Positions 38,608 to 47,597 of a stretch of DNA of 64,000 nucleotides are shown piece after piece. Within the stretch, counting starts at the first letter, position 1. Each line of letters begins with the position of its first letter. This DNA is from Chroogloeocystis siderophila 5.2 s.c.1 (lineage in GTDB: Bacteria > Cyanobacteriota > Cyanobacteriia > Cyanobacteriales > Chroococcidiopsidaceae), in NCBI RefSeq assembly GCF_001904655.1, contig NZ_MRCC01000005.1:124001-188000 (forward strand), in the 5' to 3' direction. The notes beneath the pieces were generated by a model that saw nothing but the letters and a program-made list of their open reading frames with translations, was not told the DNA's origin and searched no databases. Both the position numbers and the translations under genes were made by a program.

Positions 38608-38740
38608 GCGAATAAATTCGCTGCTACACAAACAAAGTCCACCTTCGTGGAATGACCGCTAAAATTCTTGTTTATAGTGTACGAAGGTACACTTCGCTTA
38701 AATAGCCCCTGACTAAAGTCAGAGAGCGTCTAAGATTCAC
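38608..38740. repeat. Double-hairpin dispersed repeat, copy 1
   Basis: Stem 1 GCGAAT/ATTCGC (38608-38621), linker TGCTACACAAACAAAG, stem 2 TCCAC/GTGGA (38638-38651), a third hairpin AGTGTAC/GTACACT (38676-38693), and a fourth CTGAC/GTCAG (38709-38722) followed by AGCGTCTAAGATTCAC. The copy near 45.6 kb has the same order of hairpins and the same linkers, with altered but still paired stems. It lies upstream of the lrp-lysE genes and downstream of trmFO. Confidence 0.75.
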
Positions 38741-38751
38741 AACGATAATAT

Positions 38752-40122
38752 TTAAACAGCGACTTGAATTGTGTTAGATACTATATTTTCTACCTGCCAG
38801 CAATTCAGGTCATTTAAAGCGCGATCGCGATACATTCCGTACCTTTGTTGCTTATTTCTAATTCTCTCGGCTAAATCTGGTAAAATCCCAAAATTGGGAG
38901 GCATTGGCTGAAAATGCTTCGGTGATGCAGAACTAATAAACTCAAACAAAGCCCCCATCATCGTTGTTGGCGGTAATCTTAACGGTTCTTTACCCAATGC
39001 CAACCGCGCCGCATTTGTTCCGGCTAACCAACCACCAGCAGCAGCAGCGGTGTAACCTTCTGTACCAATTAACTGTCCCGCAGCAAGTAAAGTCGCACGG
39101 TGTTTAAACTGCAAAGTAGATAATAGTAACTCTGGGGCGTTGATAAAAGTATTGCGGTGCATCACACCCAGCCGCACAAATTCTGCATTTTCTAAACCAG
39201 GAATCAACTGAAATATGCGTTTTTGTTCGCCCCAACGAAGATTTGTTTGGAATCCTACCATGTTCCACAGTTTACCTGCCTTATCTTCTTGACGCAGTTG
39301 CACCACAGCATAAGGACGCTTCGATTGATTTTCTGGGGCGCGGAAATCTCCCTGACGTGCGTCAAATAATCCTACAGGCTTGAGGGGACCATAACGCATA
39401 GTATCTTCGCCACGCCGCGCTAATTCCTCAATAGGTAAACACGCTTCAAAAAACTTCGCGGTTTCGCGTTCAAAGTCTTTCAGTTCAGTTTGTTCTGCTG
39501 TACATAGTTCTTGCCAAAATCGCAAATACTGCTCACGATTCATCGGACAATTGAGATATGCCGCATCGCCTTTGTCGTAACGCGAAGCTAGAAACGCAAC
39601 GTCGCGATTAATTGACTCACCAACCACAATTGGACTAGCAGCATCAAAAAAGCTGAGGTATTCCATCCCAGTGAAGCGCCGCAACGCTTCAGCTAAAGCA
39701 GGACTCGTCAAAGGACCAGTTGCGAGGACAACAACGCCCGATTGCGGAATTTCTGGTACTTCTTGACGCCGCAATTCAATCAAGGGGTGATTTGCCAAAG
39801 TTTCGGTTAAATCATGGCTAAAGCGTCCTCTATCCACCGCTAATGCGCCACCCGCAGGAACTGCGTGTTCGTCGGCTTTTGAAATCACAACCGAACCCAA
39901 ACGGCGTAGTTCTTCGTGCAATAAACCAGCGGCGCGATCGCTTGCTTGCGCCCCAAAAGAATTGCTACAAACCAACTCAGCTAACTCTTGCGAGTGATGT
40001 GCTGGACTAAACCTTGTCGGGCGCATTTCATGTAAAATTACAGGCACTCCCCAAACGGCAATTTGCCAGGCAGCTTCTGTACCTGCAATTCCTCCACCTA
40101 TAACATGAATAGGTTCTTGCAT
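38752..40122 (-). CDS. trmFO: tRNA (uracil-54-C5) methyltransferase, folate/FAD dependent
   Basis: 456 residues from ATG 40122, with GGAGG seven bases upstream; an in-frame TTG at 40134 overlaps that site. The FAD-binding start [16 protein letters not shown] and the segments VCSNSFGAQ and [18 protein letters not shown] are typical of TrmFO (formerly Gid). It forms ribothymidine at position 54 of tRNA using methylene-tetrahydrofolate. Separate from the M50 protease gene by about 57 bases. Confidence 0.95.
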   Translation of the reverse strand: MQEPIHVIGGGIAGTEAAWQIAVWGVPVILHEMRPTRFSPAHHSQELAELVCSNSFGAQASDRAAGLLHEELRRLGSVVISKADEHAVPAGGALAVDRGRFSHDLTETLANHPLIELRRQEVPEIPQSGVVVLATGPLTSPALAEALRRFTGMEYLSFFDAASPIVVGESINRDVAFLASRYDKGDAAYLNCPMNREQYLRFWQELCTAEQTELKDFERETAKFFEACLPIEELARRGEDTMRYGPLKPVGLFDARQGDFRAPENQSKRPYAVVQLRQEDKAGKLWNMVGFQTNLRWGEQKRIFQLIPGLENAEFVRLGVMHRNTFINAPELLLSTLQFKHRATLLAAGQLIGTEGYTAAAAGGWLAGTNAARLALGKEPLRLPPTTMMGALFEFISSASPKHFQPMPPNFGILPDLAERIRNKQQRYGMYRDRALNDLNCWQVENIVSNTIQVAV

Positions 40123-40179
40123 TAATCCCTCCAATTTTCTTGACTCGCTTTGCCAATGACCGATTACCCATTACCGTAT

Positions 40180-41658
40180 CTAACCAATTTGCAACAACTG
40201 CGCGATCGCATTCGGGACTGGCAAAACAATCACAACCAACACAGCCAAAGCAAGTAGACCGAAGAAGTCACGTAAATTATCAAGTTCGGTAACATCGTTT
40301 AATGCAGGTTCATCGTAGATGGGCATAAAGAATAAAATAATTGCCCATAGCAAAAATCCTGGCTGTAGTAAAGCGAGCGCCAGTACCAAAAATCGCGCAA
40401 TCTGACTAACAACGATTGCTCTGCGTTGTCCAAACATAGCATGAACGATATGCCCGCCATCAAGTTGCCCTACAGGCATTAAGTTTAGTGCAGTAACGAC
40501 GAGTCCCAAAAATCCAGCAAACGCTACGGGATGGAGGTTGATCGCAGTGTTAGCCGTTAGTTGAGCGCCCAACATTAGTTTACTCAATAGCGCGAGTAAC
40601 AATGAGTAATTTGGGTTTAATGCACTGGGGTCGAATAAACTTGGTTGCTCTGGCAGCGGTACGATAGTAGAATTCGCTAAACCCCATACCAAAAAGGGAA
40701 TCGTCGCAATAAACCCCGCAAGGGGACCGGCAATACTGACATCAAATAATGCTTTACGATTGGGAACTGGACTACGCATTTGAATAAACGCCCCAAAAGT
40801 TCCCAAGAAAAACGGCACGGGAATAAAGTAAGGCAATGTGGCGCGAATTTTGTAGTATCGTGCTGCGCTATAGTGTCCTAGTTCGTGAATTCCTAAAATT
40901 GTCATTAACGCGAGGGAATACGGCAGGCCTTGCAACAAAACACTAGGATCTGAACTAAGAGTTGTAATATTAGCACCGGCAATTTCTACGCCGACGATGG
41001 TTGTTGTCAAAAGCGTTGCTAGTAATAGTCCTAGCGCGAGAACAGGTCGAGTTAATTTTTGTTGAGCGCGATTTGCCCGTGCTTGAGGGTTGGGGACTAA
41101 GGCAAAAAATGGTTTGCCGTTTAAACCTTCTTGTAAGATTAGTTGGAAGCGATCGCCAAATTGAGCTTGAATATTTTCTTTAATTCGTTGGTAAGCAGCG
41201 GTTGGCGTCGTTCGCAACTGTCCGTAGCAAATCACCGCTTGGGGACGATACTCGATATTATGAATGTAAAATATCGACCAAGGAAAACAATCGCGCAACT
41301 GCTTCTCTTCAGAAGAGTCAATCGGTCGTACTGGTGGTGTGGGTTCGGCTTTTTGTGCGATTGCAGGTTTGATTTCAGAAGATTCATTTGGCGGTGCTGA
41401 GGCGGAATTTGCGTCTCTACGCCCCCACTGGATGAGCAACCAATACAAAATTGGGCAAATAATAAATGGTCCAATAACCAACGGTAATGGAATCGATTGA
41501 TTTGAACCGGCGCTAGCTGTCCAAGCGCTCCAGATGAACGCCGGTGTCATGAGAACCAGCCATAAAATCCACACTGGTGTGCGTGTAATTCGCGTCACGC
41601 TGCGCTGCACAATCAAGTATGTAAAAATTCCCAGGAGGAGGAGAAGCCAAAAGTTCAT
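40180..41658 (-). CDS. Site-2 protease family (M50) membrane zinc protease
   Basis: 492 residues. Two N-terminal membrane helices, a soluble domain (about 110-205), then the protease core with the zinc motif HELGHY (in ILGIHELGHYSAARYY) and LDGGH late in the core. GPLAGF is the conserved mid motif. This architecture matches cyanobacterial/plant EGY-like S2P enzymes, which cleave membrane-bound regulators. It is upstream of trmFO on the same strand. Confidence 0.9.
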   Translation of the reverse strand: MNFWLLLLLGIFTYLIVQRSVTRITRTPVWILWLVLMTPAFIWSAWTASAGSNQSIPLPLVIGPFIICPILYWLLIQWGRRDANSASAPPNESSEIKPAIAQKAEPTPPVRPIDSSEEKQLRDCFPWSIFYIHNIEYRPQAVICYGQLRTTPTAAYQRIKENIQAQFGDRFQLILQEGLNGKPFFALVPNPQARANRAQQKLTRPVLALGLLLATLLTTTIVGVEIAGANITTLSSDPSVLLQGLPYSLALMTILGIHELGHYSAARYYKIRATLPYFIPVPFFLGTFGAFIQMRSPVPNRKALFDVSIAGPLAGFIATIPFLVWGLANSTIVPLPEQPSLFDPSALNPNYSLLLALLSKLMLGAQLTANTAINLHPVAFAGFLGLVVTALNLMPVGQLDGGHIVHAMFGQRRAIVVSQIARFLVLALALLQPGFLLWAIILFFMPIYDEPALNDVTELDNLRDFFGLLALAVLVVIVLPVPNAIAQLLQIG

Positions 41659-41879
41659 GCTGATTTTAGTTAGTTTAAAAATTGGTCCAACTTGTTCTAT
41701 TTGCGTTAGTTAAAAGAATCGAGAGGCTAGAAACCACTTTTAGAGCTAAAGATAAACTAGTTATTCTTCCCTCGCTCCCCGCCCCTAATCCCTCGCTCCT
41801 TTAATCAAGTAGACCTCCACACCTTTTTTCCCTAAAAGCCGATATTTCTAACAAAGTTGTTAACCCCGATCGCTGCCTA

Positions 41880-42605
41880 ATGACACAAAATCCCGAACAG
41901 CTTGCTAATCATAATGCTCAAAACACGTTGCCTCAGCAGGCGAGTCGCTCCAAACCACCACAGGCTATTTGGAACCACATCTTTGCTTTTCCACCTAATC
42001 GGGACACTTTAGGAGGAACCGCTTATCTTATTGTAGAAAACGATGGGAATATCCTGATCGATTGTCCGCCTTGGAATGAAGATATTCAACAATTTTTGCA
42101 ATCCCTCTTGGGAGTGAAGTGGCTGTTTCTCACGCACCGAGGTGCTATTAGCAAATCCGTCAAAGAAATTCAAACTTTTTTGAATTGTGAAGTTGTGATT
42201 CAAGAACAGGAAGCTTATTTACTTCCAAAAGTTCAATTGACATCGTTTCAACACGAAATATCACTCAGCCCAACGACACAAGGTATTTGGACACCAGGAC
42301 ATTCGCCTGGTTCAGCGTGCCTTTACTACCAGCGTCGCGGTGGTATTTTGTTTTCTGGTCGCCATTTGCTACCAAATCAACAAGGTGAGCCAACGCCGCT
42401 ACGCACCGCCAAAACTTTTCACTGGCGACGCCAAATCAACAGCGTAGAGAAACTTTTACAGCGTTTTACTCCAGAAACACTCCAGTATATTTGTCCTGGT
42501 GCGAATACTGGCTTTCTTCGGGGTAAGAAAGTCATTGACCAGGCATATCAGCATTTAGCGGCTTTGGATTTAGCAGCATTGGTGCAGTTTCAAGCCCCAC
42601 TTTAA
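41880..42605 (+). CDS. Metallo-beta-lactamase fold protein with altered metal site
   Basis: 241 residues. Fold landmarks are LIVENDGNILIDCP, TPGHSPGSACLYY and GILFSGRHLLP. The usual H-x-H-x-D-H is LTHRGAISKS: only one histidine remains of four metal ligands there. GHSPGS is retained, and FSGR stands where FSGD is usual. Zinc hydrolase activity is therefore doubtful. An N-terminal Gln/Asn-rich stretch of about 30 residues precedes the fold. No functional partner is seen nearby. Confidence 0.8.
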   Translation: MTQNPEQLANHNAQNTLPQQASRSKPPQAIWNHIFAFPPNRDTLGGTAYLIVENDGNILIDCPPWNEDIQQFLQSLLGVKWLFLTHRGAISKSVKEIQTFLNCEVVIQEQEAYLLPKVQLTSFQHEISLSPTTQGIWTPGHSPGSACLYYQRRGGILFSGRHLLPNQQGEPTPLRTAKTFHWRRQINSVEKLLQRFTPETLQYICPGANTGFLRGKKVIDQAYQHLAALDLAALVQFQAPL

Positions 42606-42693
42606 GAGAGTGTTGAGTTATGAGGTAAGAAAATGCTTTTAATGAATGCCTCTGGTACCTTTCTTAGCGAACAAAACTCTTGAGGATTCAAAA

Positions 42694-42728
42694 CTCACTC
42701 CTTACTCCTCACTCCTCACTCCTCACCC
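42694..42728. repeat. Heptanucleotide tandem repeat (CTCACTC)5
   Basis: Five head-to-tail 7-mers (CTCACTC, CTTACTC, CTCACTC, CTCACTC, CTCACCC) sit in the gap between two convergent genes. This is the clearest of many 7-base-period tracts in the window, of the short tandemly repeated repetitive (STRR) type known in cyanobacteria. Confidence 0.85.
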
Positions 42729-42733
42729 CTAGT

Positions 42734-43975
42734 TCAAGACTTGCCTGCTAAAACTGAATGTGTCGCAAACTGTTCTATTGCAGCTAAATACTGCCGATCT
42801 GCCTCGGTTGCCATTTTTTCGGGGGTAATCGGTTCTTGTGAAACAACCAAGTCAGGAGTAATACCCAATTTATTGATATCGCGATGCTGTGGAGTTTCAT
42901 ATTTAGCCACAGTCACCGCTAAACCTGAACCATCGGATAGGTTAAATAGTGACTGAATCAATCCTTTACCAAAAGTTGTTTCGCCGATAACTTGAGCACG
43001 TCCGTTGTCTTGTAGCGCACCTGCTAAAATTTCACTTGCACTCGCGGTTCCTTGATTGACTAAAACGACGAGTGGATCTTGTGTGATTGCTGAGTCAAAC
43101 GCTTCAAAGCTGCCTTGGATGCCTTGACGGTTAACGGTGTACACAATTGTGCCTTCGTCTAACCATAAACGCGCAATTTCAATGCCTGCTTGCAGCAAGC
43201 CGCCTGGATTGTTACGGAGATCGAGAATATAAGCATTTGCGCCTTGATTTTCGAGATTGGTGATCGCATGAGCAAGTTCTGCTGTTGCATTCGCATTAAA
43301 TTGTGTTAAGCGAAGATAACCAATTTTAAGGTCGTCTGTAACTTGACGTAACTCGGCGACAACAGGATTTAATTCAATCCGCGATCGCACAAGTTGAATT
43401 TCGGTACTTTCTTGGGCTGGCGCGCGTTGCAGTACTAAAGAAACTTTACTCCCCGCAGGACCGCGCATTCGGGCTGCGGATTCGTCTAAGGTTAGTTCAG
43501 TGGTTGAAACGCCATCAATCGCGAGGATGCGATCGTGGGGACGAATTCCCGCTTTTTCTGCTGGAGAACCAGCGATCGGCGCGACAACTTCTAACTGTCC
43601 GGTTTTTGGCTCCAGCGCAATTTGTAAGCCAACTCCGGTTAATTCGCCCGACGTATTTACCTGTAAACTACGGTACTGCTCTGGTTTCAAAAATCGCGTG
43701 AACGGATCGTCTAAGGTTGCAAGCATTTTTTGGATCGCTTCATACGCCGCTTCGCGGTCTTTGAAAGGCTGCTTAATTGTATTCAGCCGCAGTTTTGACC
43801 AGTTTTGATGATTAAAAGTGTCATCCAGATACACGCGATTAACGATTCGCCAAGCTTCAGATACTAACTTTTGTTCTTCGGTCAATGCAGCTGCTGGTTG
43901 TACCCAACAAGTTACAGCTAGCAAAATTGGCAAAATTGCTAATAGCCCAATCTGAAATACTTTTTTATACATCAC
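42734..43975 (-). CDS. ctpA: C-terminal processing peptidase CtpA (D1 maturation)
   Basis: 413 residues. Signal peptide (about 1-30, ending AAA), PDZ domain (about 100-190) with GVGLQIA, then the S41 protease core. The catalytic serine lies in GTASASE; Ser312 is 25 residues before Lys337 in TFGKGL, the spacing of known tail-specific proteases. CtpA removes the C-terminal extension of the D1 precursor in the lumen so that the manganese cluster can assemble. It is divergent from petB, an arrangement frequent in cyanobacteria. Confidence 0.94.
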   Translation of the reverse strand: MMYKKVFQIGLLAILPILLAVTCWVQPAAALTEEQKLVSEAWRIVNRVYLDDTFNHQNWSKLRLNTIKQPFKDREAAYEAIQKMLATLDDPFTRFLKPEQYRSLQVNTSGELTGVGLQIALEPKTGQLEVVAPIAGSPAEKAGIRPHDRILAIDGVSTTELTLDESAARMRGPAGSKVSLVLQRAPAQESTEIQLVRSRIELNPVVAELRQVTDDLKIGYLRLTQFNANATAELAHAITNLENQGANAYILDLRNNPGGLLQAGIEIARLWLDEGTIVYTVNRQGIQGSFEAFDSAITQDPLVVLVNQGTASASEILAGALQDNGRAQVIGETTFGKGLIQSLFNLSDGSGLAVTVAKYETPQHRDINKLGITPDLVVSQEPITPEKMATEADRQYLAAIEQFATHSVLAGKS

Positions 43976-44236
43976 ACGTATCTAACCTTGGTTGCCGCCC
44001 CGAATTATGAAATCCTTCTCTCGATTATGTTACTTTTTTTATAGTACGAGTGCAGTCAAACCTATCTGCTGACCCTCATTGGGGAAAGTACAAAGCACCT
44101 GCAACTGCTCTCAGTTGCGCTTATTTGACAACAAACTGGATTTCCAGTAATTGCCAAATCATGACACAGCCTCTCCTTTCTTGTTTAAGACTGGGAGTTT
44201 TATCAACCGCAATCTATTTTTAGGAACTCTTGCTTC

Positions 44237-44905
44237 ATGTTTTCCAAGCAGGTAACCGACTCAAAACTTTACAATTGGTTTGAAGAACGTCTAGAAATTG
44301 AGGCACTTGCTGAAGACGTTACCAGCAAGTACGTCCCTCCCCACGTTAATATCTTCTACTGCTTCGGCGGGATGACGTTAACTTGCTTTTTAATCCAGTT
44401 TGCTACTGGATTCGCGATGACATTTTATTACAAGCCAACAGTGGCGGAAGCTTACACCTCTGTACAGGCACTCATGACCGATGTTAACTTCGGCTGGCTG
44501 ATCCGCTCGGTTCACCGCTGGTCTGCCAGTATGATGGTTCTGATCATGATCCTGCACATTTTCCGCGTTTACCTTACTGGTGGTTTTAAAAAGCCTAGAG
44601 AACTCACTTGGGTAACAGGTGTCGTTCTGGCGGTGCTGACGGTTTCATTTGGTGTAACTGGTTACTCTTTACCTTGGGATCAAATTGGATACTGGGCGGT
44701 AAAGATCGTTAGCGGTGTACCCGAAGCGATTCCAGTTGTCGGAACCTTGATTTCTGATATGTTGCGTGGCGGTTCGAGTGTCGGTCAAGCAACCTTGACT
44801 CGTTACTACAGCGCCCACACGTTCGTGCTGCCGTGGTTGACTGCGGTCTTCATGCTGCTGCACTTTATCATGATTCGTAAGCAAGGTATTTCTGGTCCGT
44901 TGTAA
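44237..44905 (+). CDS. petB: Cytochrome b6
   Basis: 222 residues, starting [20 protein letters not shown] like the Synechocystis protein. Four membrane helices. Cys42 in NIFYCFGG binds haem c-n. Bis-histidine haem ligands lie in [21 protein letters not shown] and later in [11 protein letters not shown]...[15 protein letters not shown]. It is the haem-bearing subunit of the b6f complex. An AGGA site precedes the ATG. petD follows after 102 bases. Confidence 0.98.
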   Translation: MFSKQVTDSKLYNWFEERLEIEALAEDVTSKYVPPHVNIFYCFGGMTLTCFLIQFATGFAMTFYYKPTVAEAYTSVQALMTDVNFGWLIRSVHRWSASMMVLIMILHIFRVYLTGGFKKPRELTWVTGVVLAVLTVSFGVTGYSLPWDQIGYWAVKIVSGVPEAIPVVGTLISDMLRGGSSVGQATLTRYYSAHTFVLPWLTAVFMLLHFIMIRKQGISGPL

Positions 44906-45007
44906 TCGTAGCGCTAAGCAAGCGGTAAGCATTAAGTTTGCCGCTGCCTAGGTGCAAAATCTAAAATAAGTTATTTGACTCACCGATAAAGGAGAGCACT
45001 CTTAACA

Positions 45008-45490
45008 ATGGGAACATTGAAAAAACCGGATCTAAGCGATCCAAAATTGCGCGAAAAACTAGCCAAGGGCATGGGCCATAACTACTATGGCGAACCTGCT
45101 TGGCCTAATGACCTACTCTACATCTTCCCTGTCGTGATCTTAGGGACTGGTGCTTGCATTGTTGCGCTTGCGGTTTTAGACCCAGCAATGGTAGGCGAAC
45201 CAGCAAACCCATTTGCAACACCGCTAGAAATTTTACCTGAGTGGTATTTGTACCCTGTATTCCAGATTCTCCGCTCGGTGCCAAATAAACTACTAGGCGT
45301 GCTAGCAATGGCAGCTGTACCATTGGGCTTGATCCTGGTACCGTTTATTGAGAATGTAAACAAATTTCAAAATCCCTTCCGTCGTCCAGTTGCAACCACA
45401 GTATTCATGATTGGTACTTTAGTGACGCTTTGGCTCGGAATTGGTGCGACATTCCCTATTGATAAGTCTTTTACACTAGGATTGTTCTAA
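45008..45490 (+). CDS. petD: Cytochrome b6f complex subunit IV
   Basis: 160 residues, three helices. The quinol-site motif PEWY is in [18 protein letters not shown]. The N-terminus [33 protein letters not shown] is characteristic. With PetB it forms the b-type core of the complex. AAGGAGA precedes the ATG. The reading frame ends 24 bases before the hairpin terminator. Confidence 0.98.
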   Translation: MGTLKKPDLSDPKLREKLAKGMGHNYYGEPAWPNDLLYIFPVVILGTGACIVALAVLDPAMVGEPANPFATPLEILPEWYLYPVFQILRSVPNKLLGVLAMAAVPLGLILVPFIENVNKFQNPFRRPVATTVFMIGTLVTLWLGIGATFPIDKSFTLGLF

Positions 45491-45513
45491 TCTAGCCGAG
45501 CGATCGCGCTCAT

Positions 45514-45576
45514 GACGCCTGTAGGTTTCTTCTTAAGTACTGAGGTACTGTGCAAGAAACATTTACAGGCGTTCTT
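45514..45576 (+). terminator. Long inverted repeat after petD, probable terminator
   Basis: ACGCCTGTA and GTTTCTT on the left pair with AAGAAAC and TACAGGCGT on the right, with small bulges and a loop of about 20 bases. A T-rich stretch follows. It most likely ends petBD transcription. Confidence 0.7.
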
Positions 45577-45601
45577 TGTTGTAGCTTAAATAGAGAGCTT
45601 A

Positions 45602-45740
45602 CGAATAAATTCGCTACTAGACGAACAAAGTTCACCTTTGTGGACTAGACGGGTAAGACCTACCTTGTCCTATAGTGTACTGCTGCGCACACTTCATTGA
45701 GGTAGCCCCGAAGGGGATCGAAGCGCATCTGTGATTCATA
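45602..45740. repeat. Double-hairpin dispersed repeat, copy 2
   Basis: Stem 1 CGAAT/ATTCG (45602-45613), linker CTACTAGACGAACAAAG, stem 2 GTTCAC/GTGGAC (one G-T pair; 45630-45645), a third hairpin AGTGT/ACACT, then CCCC/GGGG followed by AGCGCATCTGTGATTCAT. It aligns along its length with copy 1 near 38.6 kb, with compensating stem changes. It lies between petD and the zinc-ribbon gene. Confidence 0.75.
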
Positions 45741-45807
45741 CTCTGGAAAACCTACCGTTGATCATTTGCCAGAACTAGCTATCCTAGAGGCAGAGCCGGA
45801 TAAAAAA

Positions 45808-46182
45808 ATGCGATTGAATTCATCACTACAATTTACTCTAGGGAACTTAGCCCGTTGGCTTGCTATTTTTGCAGTGATTTGGCTGTTAGGTGCAGTGGGA
45901 TTGGGCTGGTTAGTTAATTCGTTTTTAATTTTATTTGGGCTATTGCTGCTTGCACCCGTTATTGCCTTTGTCGGTTTTCGTTGGTGGCTTGAGCGTAACT
46001 TAATTCAAGATAAGTGTCCTGTATGTCGTTATGAGTTTACAGGGTTAAACAAAACCGAGTTACAGTGTCCTAATTGCGGTGAACCACTGAAAATTGAGCA
46101 AGGTCATTTTCACCGCTTGACACCACCTGGGACAATTGAAGTCCAAGCAGTTGAAGTTAAAAGTCAACGGGTTGAAGATTGA
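45808..46182 (+). CDS. Membrane protein with C-terminal zinc ribbon
   Basis: 124 residues from ATG 45808; a TTG at 45766 would add fourteen residues. Neither start has a convincing ribosome binding site. Two membrane helices (about 13-60) are followed by CPVC and CPNCGEP, a four-cysteine zinc ribbon on the cytoplasmic side. Function unknown. It follows petBD but is separated by a terminator and a repeat, so it is probably a separate transcript. Confidence 0.7.
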   Translation: MRLNSSLQFTLGNLARWLAIFAVIWLLGAVGLGWLVNSFLILFGLLLLAPVIAFVGFRWWLERNLIQDKCPVCRYEFTGLNKTELQCPNCGEPLKIEQGHFHRLTPPGTIEVQAVEVKSQRVED

Positions 46183-46215
46183 GTAACAACGCGATCGCAC
46201 CTCAATTGATAGCAA

Positions 46216-46647
46216 TTATTTTTTTGTGTGCGAGATCGATAACGTGTAAGGATGTCTTGCTGGCGATCTTTCACCAATGTACAGCGAGTATCTTCCTGGT
46301 TGCCAAAAGCCAGAGATTTGAGCGCTTCCGCCAGAAAACTGGTCGGCGAGTACGCAAAAGCGCCCTCCTGGTCCCTCAATCAGTAGTGTTGGTTGCCCTT
46401 CGGTTTTTACTTGTAGTTGTAAGTACGGTAGTGGTTGTGTTACCTGGATAACTTGACTGGGTGTCCCAGAAATGTTGCCGCAATTACTATTTTTCGCGCC
46501 GCCAGAAGTTCCTTGCACAACAATCGGATCTGGTTGAAAGTTGGGCGCAATTTTGATGACAGGTGCATCAGCTAGTGCAGCAGTGGTGAGAATTAAATTA
46601 GCGACTAACGCTGTGGGAACAACCAGCCAATTCATGCGCATCTTCAT
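46216..46647 (-). CDS. Secreted protein of unknown function
   Basis: 143 residues from ATG 46647, with GGAG upstream; longer TTG start possible. The signal peptide (about 1-26, ending AALA) precedes a domain with PDPIVVQGTSGG, two cysteines (CGN and FCV) and GFWQPGRYSLYIGER, which looks like a small beta-sandwich. I do not recognise a named family. It is convergent with the zinc-ribbon gene. Confidence 0.7.
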   Translation of the reverse strand: MKMRMNWLVVPTALVANLILTTAALADAPVIKIAPNFQPDPIVVQGTSGGAKNSNCGNISGTPSQVIQVTQPLPYLQLQVKTEGQPTLLIEGPGGRFCVLADQFSGGSAQISGFWQPGRYSLYIGERSPARHPYTLSISHTKK

Positions 46648-47057
46648 CTTAATTTTGCTCCGACTGTTTCCACGCAATTGAGCGTGATTTTTAAGAAGAT
46701 TGGGTATTTACCCTAGTTCCTTTTGTTACTTCATTCTACAAAGGCAAAAAATCGATTATCGAACGATGTATGCCACTTTCTGAAGTAGCCAAATATAGCA
46801 ATTGCAGCGATGCTTAGGACATGGTTTGACACTTCCCGCGCGCGTTGATAGTTGACAGTTGACAAAGCCTTCCCACACTTCCCACACTCTGTTCACTGCT
46901 ATAGCATCTATATTGTTCATGTGAAATTAATTTGCTTTTTTGCGGCAATCGTAGTATGTAAAAGCTTAATATCCGCTAAGATGTCGCTAAAACATGATAG
47001 TTTGCCGAAGCAAGCGCTTTCGTTTAACATCATGCAAACAGTGCAGCGGAAATTAAC
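46648..47057. other. Spacer with GTTGACA/GTTGATA heptad repeats
   Basis: 410 bases between divergent genes. Includes GTTGATAGTTGACAGTTGACAAAG at about 46845, a three-unit 7-base repeat that also occurs near 15118. No gene is supported. Confidence 0.45.
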
Positions 47058-47405
47058 ATGAACTCTCAACCTGAGCAGGAATTAGAACAACGACTGCAAC
47101 AACTGGAGGCAGAATTAAATTCTCCTACCTCACCGCCTGTTGTTGTCGAACCGCAACCACCCGCATCGCTAACTGATCGCGCTTCAGTTATACCTAGGGT
47201 GCTGTATCGTTTTGTCAACTGGTTTAGTGGCTTATCGAATATCGGGAAACTGATTGTCGTCGCTGTCGGACTGGTCATCGGGCTTGCCGTCTTGCGTGCA
47301 GTCCTCAAACTTGTTGCTGCTGTCATTAGCTTGGCATTTTTGGCGGTGCTACTATACTTTGTCTATCAGTTTTTGTTGGCGCGTACTTCAGACACTAAAA
47401 GCTGA
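47058..47405 (+). CDS. Small membrane protein of unknown function
   Basis: 115 residues. N-terminal 25 residues form an acidic, Gln/Leu-rich helix (EQELEQRLQQLEAEL), followed by a Pro-rich linker and two close membrane helices (about 62-107). A cytosolic coiled coil with a hydrophobic hairpin is a frequent cyanobacterial type. No named family recognised. Confidence 0.65.
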   Translation: MNSQPEQELEQRLQQLEAELNSPTSPPVVVEPQPPASLTDRASVIPRVLYRFVNWFSGLSNIGKLIVVAVGLVIGLAVLRAVLKLVAAVISLAFLAVLLYFVYQFLLARTSDTKS

Positions 47406-47597
47406 TTAAGTTAAGTGGGTGAAAATAAATGTCACGTATTGGTAATGGGTAATTGCTAATCGGGATTTATCAGTTATGAATGTTGAAACTGAGTTAATCA
47501 AGTCAACTCATAATTTAGAACTCTGTACGAGAAACGTTCTTAAAATTGTGTCGGCGATCGCTACGGTGTCAAACAAAATATCAAAGAGGAAGGTGTG

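Noticed and set aside
42694-42728. Possible CRISPR array
   Set aside because: Units are seven bases with no spacers, and no cas genes are present in the window.
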